Under the pieces are notes generated by a model. That model did not search any database. It was not told the DNA's origin and worked only from the letters and a program-made list of their open reading frames with translations. Positions 10,056-18,410 of a stretch of 64,000 bases of DNA are shown here, piece after piece. The DNA comes from Pseudomonas sp. 14P_8.1_Bac3 (GTDB lineage Bacteria > Pseudomonadota > Gammaproteobacteria > Pseudomonadales > Pseudomonadaceae): NCBI RefSeq assembly GCF_025466085.1, contig NZ_JANLOD010000026.1, forward strand, positions 28,623 to 92,622, written 5' to 3'. The position numbers and the translations under genes are program-made. Numbering within the stretch: position 1 is the first letter of the stretch; each line of letters begins with the position of its first letter.

Positions 10056-10889
10056 TCAAAAAGGCACATCACCCAAAATCGTCGCCCGGTGCATGACGCG
10101 TCGGTTGGGACGGTAGTCATCGATAGCGTAATGCTGGGTGATCCGGTTATCCCAGAACGCTACGTCATGGGCTTTCCACTGCCAGCGAACGGTGAATTCC
10201 GGGCGGCTCACATGCTGGAACAGGAAACCCAGCAGCCCATCACTTTCCTTCGCTTCAAGTTCGTTGATACGGGTCGTGAAACCCTCGTTAACGAACAAGG
10301 CCTTTTGACCCGTAGCCGGATGCGTTCTGACGACCGGATGGGACAGCGGCGGGTGATCTTTCCTGGCTTGCTCATAGCGCGCCAGCGCCTCGGGCGTGCT
10401 GCCAAACCGCTCGGTGGGAAATGACTTGGTCAGCTCGTGAGTGGCGGTCAACCCATCGAGCAGCTGTTTCAGCGGCGCAGACAACGCCTCGAAAGCCGCC
10501 ACGCCATTGGCCCACAACGTATCGCCGCCAAAGGCCGGCACCTGCCGCGCGGCCAGCACCGACCCCATCGCCGGCGCCGCAAGAAAAGTGACATCCGTGT
10601 GCCAGATGGCATTGTCCCGCACGTCGGTGATGGCGGTGTCGATCAACAGCAGTTCCGGATGCTGGTCCACGTGCGGATAAATCGGATGCCGGTGCAAATC
10701 GCCGAAACGCGCGGCGAACGTCACATGTTCTGTGGGTGTAATCGTCTGGTTTCGGAAGAACAACACCTGATGCTGCAACAGTGCTTGCCCAACCCACTGA
10801 TGCTGCTGATCGCTCAAGGGCACGCTCATGTCCAGCCCCTTAACCTCGGCGCCAATCGTGGGCCCGAGGGGGCGAAGCGTAAGGCTCAT
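10056..10889 (-). CDS. tauD: Taurine dioxygenase (TauD-like Fe(II)/2-oxoglutarate oxygenase)
   Basis: TauD hydroxylates taurine next to the sulphonate, releasing sulphite and aminoacetaldehyde, and lets the cell use taurine as a sulphur source. The 277-residue product is full length (E. coli: 283). It keeps the iron triad His97-X-Asp99 (AIWHTDVTF) and His253 (TQHYA), and the 2-oxoglutarate-binding Arg268 (MHRATILGD). It starts 2 bp after the stop of the upstream binding-protein gene, so the two are surely co-transcribed. No tauB or tauC is present here. A related alkylsulphonate or sulphate-ester dioxygenase is possible, but sequence and partner favour taurine. Confidence 0.88.
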   Translation of the reverse strand: MSLTLRPLGPTIGAEVKGLDMSVPLSDQQHQWVGQALLQHQVLFFRNQTITPTEHVTFAARFGDLHRHPIYPHVDQHPELLLIDTAITDVRDNAIWHTDVTFLAAPAMGSVLAARQVPAFGGDTLWANGVAAFEALSAPLKQLLDGLTATHELTKSFPTERFGSTPEALARYEQARKDHPPLSHPVVRTHPATGQKALFVNEGFTTRINELEAKESDGLLGFLFQHVSRPEFTVRWQWKAHDVAFWDNRITQHYAIDDYRPNRRVMHRATILGDVPF

Positions 10890-10891
10890 GT

Positions 10892-11878
10892 TTACTCTCC
10901 GATGAACTTGTCGCTGACGAAGGCCGAGTAGTCAGGCAACACCTTTTCGATTTTCCCCTGCTCTTTCAGAAACTCGGCAGTCTTGCCGATTTCCTTGGCG
11001 GTGCCACCCGCGAGGAACTGCGCGGTCTTCTGCTCGGAGGCCACCGGGAAATACGAACCGTCCAGCAATTCTGGAATATCCGAAGCGTTCGCCCCGGTGA
11101 GCCGCGCGATGCTCTTCACGGGTTCAGAGGTCGCCGTCCACTCGGCTTTGTGCGCGGTGTAATCGGCAATCGCGGCCAGGCTGACCTTGGCGAAATCAGC
11201 GACGATCTTCGGATTTTTTTCGGCGAAGTCTTTGCGCGCTACCCACACTTCAAAGGTCGGTGCGCCCCAGCCTGACACTTCAGCCGCATCGGTGAGAATC
11301 TTGCCGGTCTTGCGAATTTCACCCAACGCCGGCGACCAGGTAAACGCCCCGTCGATATCGCCACGACTCCACGCCGCAGTGATTTGCGCCGGCGTCAGGT
11401 TGATGATGTTGACCTTGCGCGGATCCAGGTTCCAGTGCTTGAGCGCGCCGAGCAGGCTGTAGTGCGAGGTCGACACGAACGGCACGGCGATGGTTTTGCC
11501 GACCAGATCCCCAGGCGCTTTGATGCCGCTGCCATCGCGTACGACCAGCGCTTCGGAACTGCGAATCTGCGCGCTGACGATGAACGTCACCAACGGCATG
11601 TTCCGCGACGCAGCAGCAGCCAGCGGGCTCGAACCCAGGTTACCAATCTGCACGTCGCCGGAAGCCATGGCGGCCAATACAGCAGGGCCTGCCTCGAATG
11701 CACGCCAATCGATTTTCTGGCCAATACCCTTTTCATATTCGCCATCAGCGATGGCGCGCTTGATCGGGTCGATGCCGTTGATGTAGCCAAAGGTCAGGTC
11801 GGCGGAATGAGCGGTCAACGAAAATGCAGCGATCCCCAAGACCGAGACAAGGTGCCTGGCCAGTTTCAGCGTGTTCAT
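10892..11878 (-). CDS. tauA: TauA-like periplasmic taurine/sulphonate-binding protein
   Basis: A 328-residue periplasmic solute-binding protein with a Sec signal peptide (first ~25 residues, ending LTAHSA). The mature protein starts [20 protein letters not shown], and the pocket segments [21 protein letters not shown] and [19 protein letters not shown] are those of the TauA/SsuA/NMT1 group. It should hand taurine to an ABC permease. The permease (TauC) and ATPase (TauB) genes are not adjacent, which is unusual for a tau operon. Sulphur starvation (Cys/Cbl control) is the known regulation in the family; no box is visible here. Confidence 0.85.
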   Translation of the reverse strand: MNTLKLARHLVSVLGIAAFSLTAHSADLTFGYINGIDPIKRAIADGEYEKGIGQKIDWRAFEAGPAVLAAMASGDVQIGNLGSSPLAAAASRNMPLVTFIVSAQIRSSEALVVRDGSGIKAPGDLVGKTIAVPFVSTSHYSLLGALKHWNLDPRKVNIINLTPAQITAAWSRGDIDGAFTWSPALGEIRKTGKILTDAAEVSGWGAPTFEVWVARKDFAEKNPKIVADFAKVSLAAIADYTAHKAEWTATSEPVKSIARLTGANASDIPELLDGSYFPVASEQKTAQFLAGGTAKEIGKTAEFLKEQGKIEKVLPDYSAFVSDKFIGE

Positions 11879-11945
11879 TTTTATGGATTCCTGGGCGGGT
11901 AAAGACTGGAACGACGCGCTTCTGGATGCCTTAGCGTCGAGTCTT

Positions 11946-11990
11946 TTAGATGATATTGATCTATTAATTATTAAATAAATAATTTAATGG
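11946..11990 (-). promoter_or_regulatory. AT-rich promoter region of tauA-tauD
   Basis: A 45-bp stretch of almost pure A/T (TATTAATTATTAAATAAATA) lies 70-110 bp upstream of the tauA start, in contrast to the GC-rich surroundings. It probably includes promoter or UP-element sequence for the tauA-tauD unit. Confidence 0.45.
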
Positions 11991-12029
11991 AATTAGCTTA
12001 GATCCATCACCCCGTTCATCGCCCATACC

Positions 12030-14930
12030 TCAGCGACCCTGAACCCCTATCAACGAACTCGCCAGCAACGCCTCCAACCCCATCGGCTTGGCAAAGTAAT
12101 AACCCTGCGCTTGCCCTGCCCCCATTTCCCGCAGCAACAGCAGCGTTGCTTCATCCTCGACACCTTCAGCCACGACGCTGAGGTCCAGCGATTCGGCCAT
12201 GCGGACGATCGCCCGGACGATCGCGCGGCTGCGTGGGCTGGTGGTCAGTTCGAAGATGAAGGATTTGTCGATTTTCAAGCCGCTGAAGCGGTATTGGTGC
12301 ACGTAGCTCAAGGAGGAAAACCCGGCACCGAAGTCGTCCAGCACCACCGACATGCCGTTGTCGGCCAGTTGCTGCATGGTCAGTCGGGCAATGGCGGGCT
12401 CGGCCACCAGTGCACCTTCGGTCAGTTCAAGGCAGATTCGTGACGGCGCAACCTGATAACGCGCCAACAGCGCCAGCACATCAGTGGCGAAATCGGGACG
12501 CGTCATGCTGTAGCTGGAGCAATTGACGTGTACCGGCGGCCAGTTGGCGTGCTCGGGCTGTGACAGGATCACGGCAATGCTGGTGAGCATGTACAGGTCC
12601 AGTCGACCGATCAGGCGCAACCCCTCGACGTCCGGCAGAAACTCGCCCGGCTCGATGACCCTGCCGCCCGGCTGATGCCAGCGGATCAGCGCTTCAAGGG
12701 CCAGCAGTTCGCCGGTTTCCACGCTGACAATCGGCTGGAAGTACGGCTGCAGTTCGTCGGTCCGCTTAAGCGCGTTGCGTAACGCCCCTTCGCGCTCAAC
12801 CTGGTCCGAAACTTCGCGACGCACTTCCTGGTTGAACACCGCGTAGCTGTCGCGTCCGGCGGCTTTGACTCGGTACATCGCGGCATCGGCATCGCGTAGC
12901 AAGTCGGCGGGCTCGTCATGGAACTGACTGTCGGCGCTGACAATGCCGATGCTGCAGGACGAGAAGACTTCATGGCCATTGATCAAGAACGGCAGGTCGA
13001 ACGCCAACAGGATCCGCTCGGCGATTTCGATCACCACGTCCAGCGGTGCCTCGGGCGCGAGCACGGAAAACTCATCCCCGCCCAGGCGCGCGAGCATGTC
13101 GGTCTCGCGCAGGCATCCACGCAAGCGGTGGGCCGCCTGCATCAACAGCAGGTCGCCGAAATGGTGGCCGAGGCTGTCGTTGACCATCTTGAAACGATCG
13201 AGGTCGATGAACATCACCGCCAGGTGCCCGCCTTCACTGCCGAATTGCGACCAGGCCAGGTTGAGGCGCTGTTGCAGGTAGGTGCGATTGGGGAGCCCGG
13301 TCAGCGCATCGTGGGAGTTTTCGTGCTGCAGCTTGGCATTGGCGTGGTCGAGTTCGCGGGTGCGGTTCTGCACCCGGGCTTCGAGTTTGAGGTTGGCGGC
13401 ATGAATGGCTTCGGCGGCGGTGCGGCGCGACAACGCGGTGTCGATGTGCCGCGACACGAAGGTCAGGAGTTCCTGGTCGCGTAGCGTATAGCCGACTCGC
13501 GAGGTATAGGTTTGCACCGCCAGCACGCCACGCACCACATCACCATCGAACAACGGAATGCCAAGCCAGGAATACGAGCGGACCGACTCGTCAATTTCAA
13601 TTTCACCCCTCGCGGCCAATCGGTCAGCTTCGCTGGAATCCACCAGGCAAGGCCGGCGCTGACGGATCACGTACTCGGTCAACCCGCGTTGCCCACGACG
13701 TGCGACCGGACATTGGGTCCGCCGCTCATCGACGTAATAGGGGAAGGTCACTTCACCGGTGGCGTCATCGAACAGCGCGATATAGAAGTTCTGCGCGAAC
13801 AGCAGATCACCGACGATACCGTGCAGGGTCTGGAACAATTCCGCCATGTCGCCGGGCTGGCTCGACAGTTCGGCAATCTGGAACAGCGCACTCTGCAAAT
13901 GTTCGGCACGCTCCCGCTCCGCGACTTCCTGGCGCAAGGCGTCGTTGAGTGCCGAAAGCTCCAGGGTGCGGCGCATCACCGTCTCTTCCAGGTCCGCGCG
14001 GTGCAACAGCCGGTCGAGTGCCATGGCCACGTGACGGGCCACCACCAGAAACAGGGCACGGTCTTCAGCGCTGTAGGTCCGGGAAACGTCGTAGACCTGC
14101 ATCGCCAGCATGCCGAACACGTCGTCCGAAGCATTTTTCAGCGGCGCGCCCATCCAGAACTCGGGGCGATCCCCCACGCAGTAGAACCGGCCTTCGGCCT
14201 GGGCCGCGCGAATACCGGCGGCGTCGATCAGCAGGGGCTGGCCAGAGGTCAGCACCTGACCCGTCAATGACAAGTGCGAAGGGTCAAGGAATTCGTAGTG
14301 TTCGGATTGCACGGCGTCGACATCGATGATGTCGACGTAATACGGGTAATCGATCTTGCCACTGCGCGGGTCATACAGCGCGAGGTAGAAATTTTCGGCG
14401 TCGATCAGGCTGGCAAGCAGTTGGTGAACCCCCACCAGAAACACGAACCGGTCGCGGGTCGAACTGGCCAGGTAGGTAATTTCATACAGCACCCGTTGAG
14501 TAATCTGAGCACGGGCCAGGGTATTGGTCTGTAGCTGAACGCCCAGGCGCTGGGCAAATTCGGCGAGCGCCGGTTCCGCGGCGTCGTTGACCGGCGCGAG
14601 CAGCCAACCCAATTCACTCTCGCCTCTGCCAGTCGGCCAGCGGTGCAGGCGCCAGGTCTGGCAAAAGCCTTCGAAGTCTTCGGTCGCGACGCTGGAAGGC
14701 CACTGCACCCGCGGGTCGCCCTGCCCGACCAGATGCATCTGTTCGCCAGCGCGATAAACGGCCCACGACGTGGTATGGACCCAGTGGCGCGCCGAGTCCA
14801 GCAATCGTTCGATCGTGTCCTCATTGCCTGCGCAGGCCATGTCGAGCGGGCCCGGGTTACCGGGTGGAGACGCGACGTCGTCGCAATCGTTCGATTGCCG
14901 CGGGGAGTCGTTCAATGGACGAAAACTCAT
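12030..14930 (-). CDS. GAF-GAF-GGDEF-EAL cyclic-di-GMP signalling protein
   Basis: A 966-residue soluble protein. Two GAF-type sensor domains (about 150-310 and 345-500) are followed by a coiled linker (LKLEARVQNRTRELDHANAKL), a GGDEF domain (about 545-705) and an EAL domain (about 720-960). The GGDEF motif is intact (RLGGDEFSVL near 619), with a product-inhibition RxxD (RETD) five residues before it. The EAL domain keeps EALIRW, LELTEG, DDFGAGFSS and AEGVED, so both cyclase and phosphodiesterase activities look possible. The GAF domains share the pattern NFYxALxD.ItG.I.FPYYVD, suggesting internal duplication. The ATG at 14930 has GGAG upstream and is preferred to a GTG at 14966. No membrane segment is seen. 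Confidence 0.92.
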   Translation of the reverse strand: MSFRPLNDSPRQSNDCDDVASPPGNPGPLDMACAGNEDTIERLLDSARHWVHTTSWAVYRAGEQMHLVGQGDPRVQWPSSVATEDFEGFCQTWRLHRWPTGRGESELGWLLAPVNDAAEPALAEFAQRLGVQLQTNTLARAQITQRVLYEITYLASSTRDRFVFLVGVHQLLASLIDAENFYLALYDPRSGKIDYPYYVDIIDVDAVQSEHYEFLDPSHLSLTGQVLTSGQPLLIDAAGIRAAQAEGRFYCVGDRPEFWMGAPLKNASDDVFGMLAMQVYDVSRTYSAEDRALFLVVARHVAMALDRLLHRADLEETVMRRTLELSALNDALRQEVAERERAEHLQSALFQIAELSSQPGDMAELFQTLHGIVGDLLFAQNFYIALFDDATGEVTFPYYVDERRTQCPVARRGQRGLTEYVIRQRRPCLVDSSEADRLAARGEIEIDESVRSYSWLGIPLFDGDVVRGVLAVQTYTSRVGYTLRDQELLTFVSRHIDTALSRRTAAEAIHAANLKLEARVQNRTRELDHANAKLQHENSHDALTGLPNRTYLQQRLNLAWSQFGSEGGHLAVMFIDLDRFKMVNDSLGHHFGDLLLMQAAHRLRGCLRETDMLARLGGDEFSVLAPEAPLDVVIEIAERILLAFDLPFLINGHEVFSSCSIGIVSADSQFHDEPADLLRDADAAMYRVKAAGRDSYAVFNQEVRREVSDQVEREGALRNALKRTDELQPYFQPIVSVETGELLALEALIRWHQPGGRVIEPGEFLPDVEGLRLIGRLDLYMLTSIAVILSQPEHANWPPVHVNCSSYSMTRPDFATDVLALLARYQVAPSRICLELTEGALVAEPAIARLTMQQLADNGMSVVLDDFGAGFSSLSYVHQYRFSGLKIDKSFIFELTTSPRSRAIVRAIVRMAESLDLSVVAEGVEDEATLLLLREMGAGQAQGYYFAKPMGLEALLASSLIGVQGR

Positions 14931-15229
14931 CAGCGCTCTCCCTGAGCGAAACTGGCGATAACTCACTTACGGATTGCTAGCAAAGTACCGGTGAGCTTCT
15001 CCTTTAAAGCTTATAGAAGTTTTTTTCAATCTTTTATTCGCTTTGGTGACAACCAGAGCGCGGACCACAGCCGGGTTGTCTGCGCCAGCCCTCACTTTGT
15101 CCGGCACAGATCATGCTTCAGCGAACCGCAACAAGTCGGTCCTGACTACGCGGAGGGTACTTGGCAAGCAAGTGCTTTCAGCCACGGCCCCGATAATCGA
15201 AGGCTAATTGATGAAACGTCGAGGTCCGC

Positions 15230-16582
15230 ATGACGAGCAGCGCCACCGGGCAGGTCAGCCCGCAAACCCTTAGAAAAGTCATTGTCGCCGCCGGCATCGG
15301 CAACTTCGTCGAATGGTTCGACTTCGCGGTGTATGGCTTTCTGGCCACGACCATTGCCCAGCAGTTTTTCCCCAGCGGCGATGCGAGCGCGGCATTGCTC
15401 AAGACCTTTGCGGTGTTCGCCGTGGCCTTTGCTTTTCGCCCGCTTGGTGGGATTTTTTTTGGCAGGCTGGGTGACCGGATCGGTCGCAAAAGAACCCTGG
15501 CCATGACCATCCTGCTGATGGCGGGTGCGACCACCTTGATCGGTCTGTTGCCCACCTACGCCGCGATCGGGGTGCTGGCCCCCGTTCTGCTCAGCCTGAT
15601 CCGCTGCGCCCAGGGCTTTTCTGCCGGGGGCGAGTACGCCGGGGCCTGCGCCTACCTGATGGAGCATGCGCCCAATGACAAGCGCGCCTGGTATGGCAGC
15701 TTCATTCCGGTCTCGACCTTTGCCGCGTTCGCCTCGGCCGCAGTGGTGGCCTATGCGCTCGAAGCCTCGCTATCGGCCGAAGCCATGGGCAGTTGGGGCT
15801 GGCGCTTGCCGTTCCTGATTGCCGCGCCATTGGGGCTGGTGGGCCTGTACTTGCGCTGGAAACTGGACGAAACCCCGGCGTTCCAGGCCGTAGCGCAGAG
15901 GCATGCGGTTGCGCACTCGCCGATCAAGGACACGCTGCGCAATCATGGTGCGGCGATGTGCTACCTGGGCGCGTTCGTGTCGCTGACGGCGCTGTCGTTC
16001 TACATGTTCACCACCTATTTTGCGACCTACCTGCAAGTCGCCGGCGGCTTGAGCCGCGCGATGGCGTTGCTGGTATCGCTGATCGCCCTGATGTTCGCCG
16101 CGGTGGTTTGCCCGCTGGCCGGGTTGTTTTCGGACCGGGTCGGCCGTCGCAAGACCATGATGACCGCGGGCGTGCTGTTGATGGTGGCGGTGTATCCGTC
16201 GTTCCTGATGGCCAGTTCCGGTTCCTTCGCCGCGTCCATCGTGGGCGTCATGCTGCTGGCGATTGGCGCGGTATTGTGCAACGTGGTCACCGCCGCCCTG
16301 CTTTCGGAAACCTTTCCCACCCGAACCCGCTACACCGCTTCGGCGATCACCTACAACATGGCCTACACCTTGTTCGGCGGCACCGCGCCGCTGGTGGCCA
16401 CGTGGCTGATCACCACCACCGGCAGCAACTTGTCGCCGGCGTTCTACCTGATCGCCGTGGCCGTGCTTGCGTTGATCGGCGGTTTGGCGTTGCCGGAGAC
16501 GTCGAGGATTTCGCTGCATGATGTGCCGAGTGGGGACCCGCTCAACGACGCGCGCTACAGCGTGAAATCGCAAATTCCGTAG
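15230..16582 (+). CDS. MHS-family MFS metabolite:proton symporter
   Basis: A 450-residue carrier of the metabolite:H+ symporter family (relatives KgtP, ProP, ShiA, CitA). Signature stretches are GNFVEWFDFAVYGFLATTI at the start, the loop GRLGDRIGRKRTL, the helix RCAQGFSAGGEYAGA and the second-half loop SDRVGRRKTMM. About 12 membrane helices are visible. The substrate (a dicarboxylate, alpha-ketoglutarate, betaine or shikimate-like acid) cannot be told. GAGG five bases before the ATG supports the start. It is divergent from the c-di-GMP protein and not in an operon. Confidence 0.85.
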   Translation: MTSSATGQVSPQTLRKVIVAAGIGNFVEWFDFAVYGFLATTIAQQFFPSGDASAALLKTFAVFAVAFAFRPLGGIFFGRLGDRIGRKRTLAMTILLMAGATTLIGLLPTYAAIGVLAPVLLSLIRCAQGFSAGGEYAGACAYLMEHAPNDKRAWYGSFIPVSTFAAFASAAVVAYALEASLSAEAMGSWGWRLPFLIAAPLGLVGLYLRWKLDETPAFQAVAQRHAVAHSPIKDTLRNHGAAMCYLGAFVSLTALSFYMFTTYFATYLQVAGGLSRAMALLVSLIALMFAAVVCPLAGLFSDRVGRRKTMMTAGVLLMVAVYPSFLMASSGSFAASIVGVMLLAIGAVLCNVVTAALLSETFPTRTRYTASAITYNMAYTLFGGTAPLVATWLITTTGSNLSPAFYLIAVAVLALIGGLALPETSRISLHDVPSGDPLNDARYSVKSQIP

Positions 16583-16616
16583 GAGCTGCTTGGTTTCCGG
16601 AACTCAGACAAAAAAA

Positions 16617-16643
16617 GCCCCGTCACCGAATGCGGTGCGGGGC
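16617..16643 (-). terminator. Rho-independent terminator of the 16704-17051 lipoprotein gene
   Basis: A GC-rich hairpin (GCCCCG, bulged T, CACCG / CGGTGCGGGGC) with an AATG loop. On the minus strand the stem is followed by seven T residues. It may also slow plus-strand readthrough from the MHS carrier, but there is no T run on that side. Confidence 0.8.
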
Positions 16644-16703
16644 AAAAAATTGGTTGGTTGCGGCCAACCAAAGGAGCTCAGTGCAAAACGTGTACGGCCG
16701 GAC

Positions 16704-17051
16704 TCAGATGCATTCCTGTGCGGCACGTTCAAAACTTGAGGGCAGGAAGTTCGAAGCCAGCAAATGCCGGTCGTAGACGAACACCTTGCCGCCGTTGCCA
16801 GCCTTGTAAGCCTCCAGCACGTTGTCCGCCGAAACCTTGCTCGGCACCACGATGCGGTAGCTGCGCTGGGTCTGCGAAACCGTCGGGTTCAACGCACTGC
16901 CCTGCAATTTCGGTATGACGCAGTCAGCGAATTGGGCAGGTGTCTTGTGGGTCTGCAACGTTAATGTCGGGTCGTTCGGCGCGGAGGCGCAACCGGCAAG
17001 CAGCGAGGCAAAAGCCAGGACAGTCACAAATAAAGGGCGCATCACTCTCAT
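16704..17051 (-). CDS. Small lipoprotein of unknown function
   Basis: A 115-residue product with a lipoprotein signal (hydrophobic VTVLAFASLLAGC, lipobox LLAGC, Cys21) and the mature start CASAPNDPTLTLQTHK. Residue +2 is Ala, so sorting to the outer membrane is likely. The rest contains two more cysteines (ADCVIPKL and QECI at the C-terminus) that could pair. I do not recognise a family. The start could also be the ATG at 17042, which has AGGA eight bases upstream. A terminator lies downstream. Confidence 0.75.
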   Translation of the reverse strand: MRVMRPLFVTVLAFASLLAGCASAPNDPTLTLQTHKTPAQFADCVIPKLQGSALNPTVSQTQRSYRIVVPSKVSADNVLEAYKAGNGGKVFVYDRHLLASNFLPSSFERAAQECI

Positions 17052-17224
17052 CCTGAAAACAAAAAATTCTGTTCATTGACTCTCTGGAGCCGATTTTCCG
17101 ACTATTCCGAACAAAACAGAACTTACGTTTGGTAATGGTGACTATTACGTCTAGCGATAGTTACGCCTCGCACAGCGGGATGCATACTCAATCACCACAT
17201 GGAAAAACTGATGAGGATCGCTGC

Positions 17225-17461
17225 TTGAGAACTTTTGACCTGATCCGCGACGCCGTTTTGCCCGACTTCCGCGATCGGGTGGCCGAATACCTGATCCAGT
17301 ATGAAAGCGTGCTGCTCGCCGACACCGCGCCCGACCCGGAGCTGACTCGGGCCACTGCCAATCAGTTGCGCGGCTACTTGCGCGGATTGAACACCACTCG
17401 GGTGTTGGGCATGGCTGATTGGGAAGAGCTGGATCGGCGGGTGGTGAATACCTGGCTTTAG
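17225..17461 (+). CDS. Conserved-looking small protein, function unknown
   Basis: The open frame runs from 17129, but the best SD (GAGGA, 7 bases) precedes a TTG at 17225, giving a 78-residue protein that begins RTFDLIRDAVLPDFRDRVAEYL after the initiator. It is mostly helical and acidic, with no signal peptide or membrane segment and no known motif. ATG codons at 17135 or 17180 would add up to 30 residues of poorer composition. It sits alone between two small genes on the other strand. Confidence 0.5.
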   Translation: MRTFDLIRDAVLPDFRDRVAEYLIQYESVLLADTAPDPELTRATANQLRGYLRGLNTTRVLGMADWEELDRRVVNTWL

Positions 17462-17530
17462 GTCAATTTGCCCGGTGCCGCCGCATCCGGCGCCATCCCT
17501 GCCAATCCGCCGAGCCTGAGTCTGCGCCTA

Positions 17531-17767
17531 TCAGCCAGGTTGCTCGGCGACTTCAATCCGAGTCAGCCCGACCAGCTCGGCCTGCTCCAGGATTTCTTCC
17601 GGCGTGGCGTCCGCATTGGGCATGATCAGGCTGTTTTCGCCATCGCCAAAATGCAGTTGTAACAGGTGCATGGCCGCTTCATGGACGGGCAGCTGCGGCT
17701 GTTTGAATTCGAACGTCTGCGTGCGGGGTTCGCCGTTGAACAGGTATTCAAGGGTGTAGAGATGCAT
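17531..17767 (-). CDS. Small cytoplasmic protein, function unknown
   Basis: A 78-residue acidic protein (MHLYTLEYLFNGEPRTQTFE...) with no signal peptide or membrane segment. GAGG eight bases before the ATG supports translation, and codon use fits its neighbours. It ends EVAEQPG. The pattern of alternating strands followed by helices suggests a small alpha/beta fold. No family is recognised. Confidence 0.6.
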   Translation of the reverse strand: MHLYTLEYLFNGEPRTQTFEFKQPQLPVHEAAMHLLQLHFGDGENSLIMPNADATPEEILEQAELVGLTRIEVAEQPG

Positions 17768-17917
17768 GGTGGGATCCTCGTGACGGGAGAAGTGTGACTG
17801 CTTATCCTGACCAGCCAGTCAGCTTCCAGTTCAACTGCATTGGGCGCTGTCTTATCATCTAATCTGATAAGCACGCGCTCCACACACGCTGCCAGACGCA
17901 TTTTGCAGGACATCGCC

Positions 17918-18211
17918 ATGACCCAAAAAACAGCGCGACACGTCTCGTCATGGATCCTGCCCTCCCTGCTCGCGCTCAACATGGCGTTGATTGGAGGGTG
18001 TTCCGGCAAGGGGACTCGCTATTCGACGGCAAACGTCGGTTCCAGTTGCTACGCCAAAGCACTGCCCACTTCCGGCGAGGGCGGCCTTGCGTGGGGAGAC
18101 ACCTTGAGCATGGCGCGCAGCAAATCCCTGAACAATTGCATCCGCTACGCCGGCCGATCCGGGGGCACGCCGGACACCTGTCAAGTGGTGTTGGCCGAGT
18201 GCCGAAAGTAG
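17918..18211 (+). CDS. Small lipoprotein with conserved cysteines
   Basis: A 97-residue lipoprotein. The ATG at 17918 has AGGA seven bases upstream and gives a proper signal (ILPSLLALNMALIGGC, lipobox LIGGC). The longer open frame from 17840 lacks an SD and adds an implausible arginine-rich leader. The mature part contains SSCYAKALPTSGEGG, SLNNCIRYAGRSGG and DTCQVVLAEC, with four cysteines that may form disulphides. It would be anchored in the outer membrane. Function unknown. Confidence 0.7.
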   Translation: MTQKTARHVSSWILPSLLALNMALIGGCSGKGTRYSTANVGSSCYAKALPTSGEGGLAWGDTLSMARSKSLNNCIRYAGRSGGTPDTCQVVLAECRK

Positions 18212-18243
18212 CGCTCCAGAGAACCTTCAGATACCGCATTACC

Positions 18244-18330
18244 CGTAGGAGCCAGCTTGCTGGCGATGGGCGTAAGCGCGCCGCGTTGATCCAGCCAGCT
18301 CGCGTTATCGTTAGCGACCCTCGCCAAAAA
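18244..18330. repeat. Half-decayed REP doublet
   Basis: A good left arm (CGTAGGAGCCAGCTTGCTGG, 18244-18263, then CGATGG) is followed by an inner sequence that closely matches the centre of the doublet at 21689-21790 (GCGCCGCGTTGAT...CGCGTTATCGTT). The right arm breaks down after CTCGCC, so one half of the element has been lost. Confidence 0.7.
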
Positions 18331-18410
18331 CAGAATCGCCATGTGTTTCCTTCGTTCTTGCTGACGTCGCAATTGTTCACTGCCCGTTCCTGCACGTCTG
18401 GAGTTTCCCA

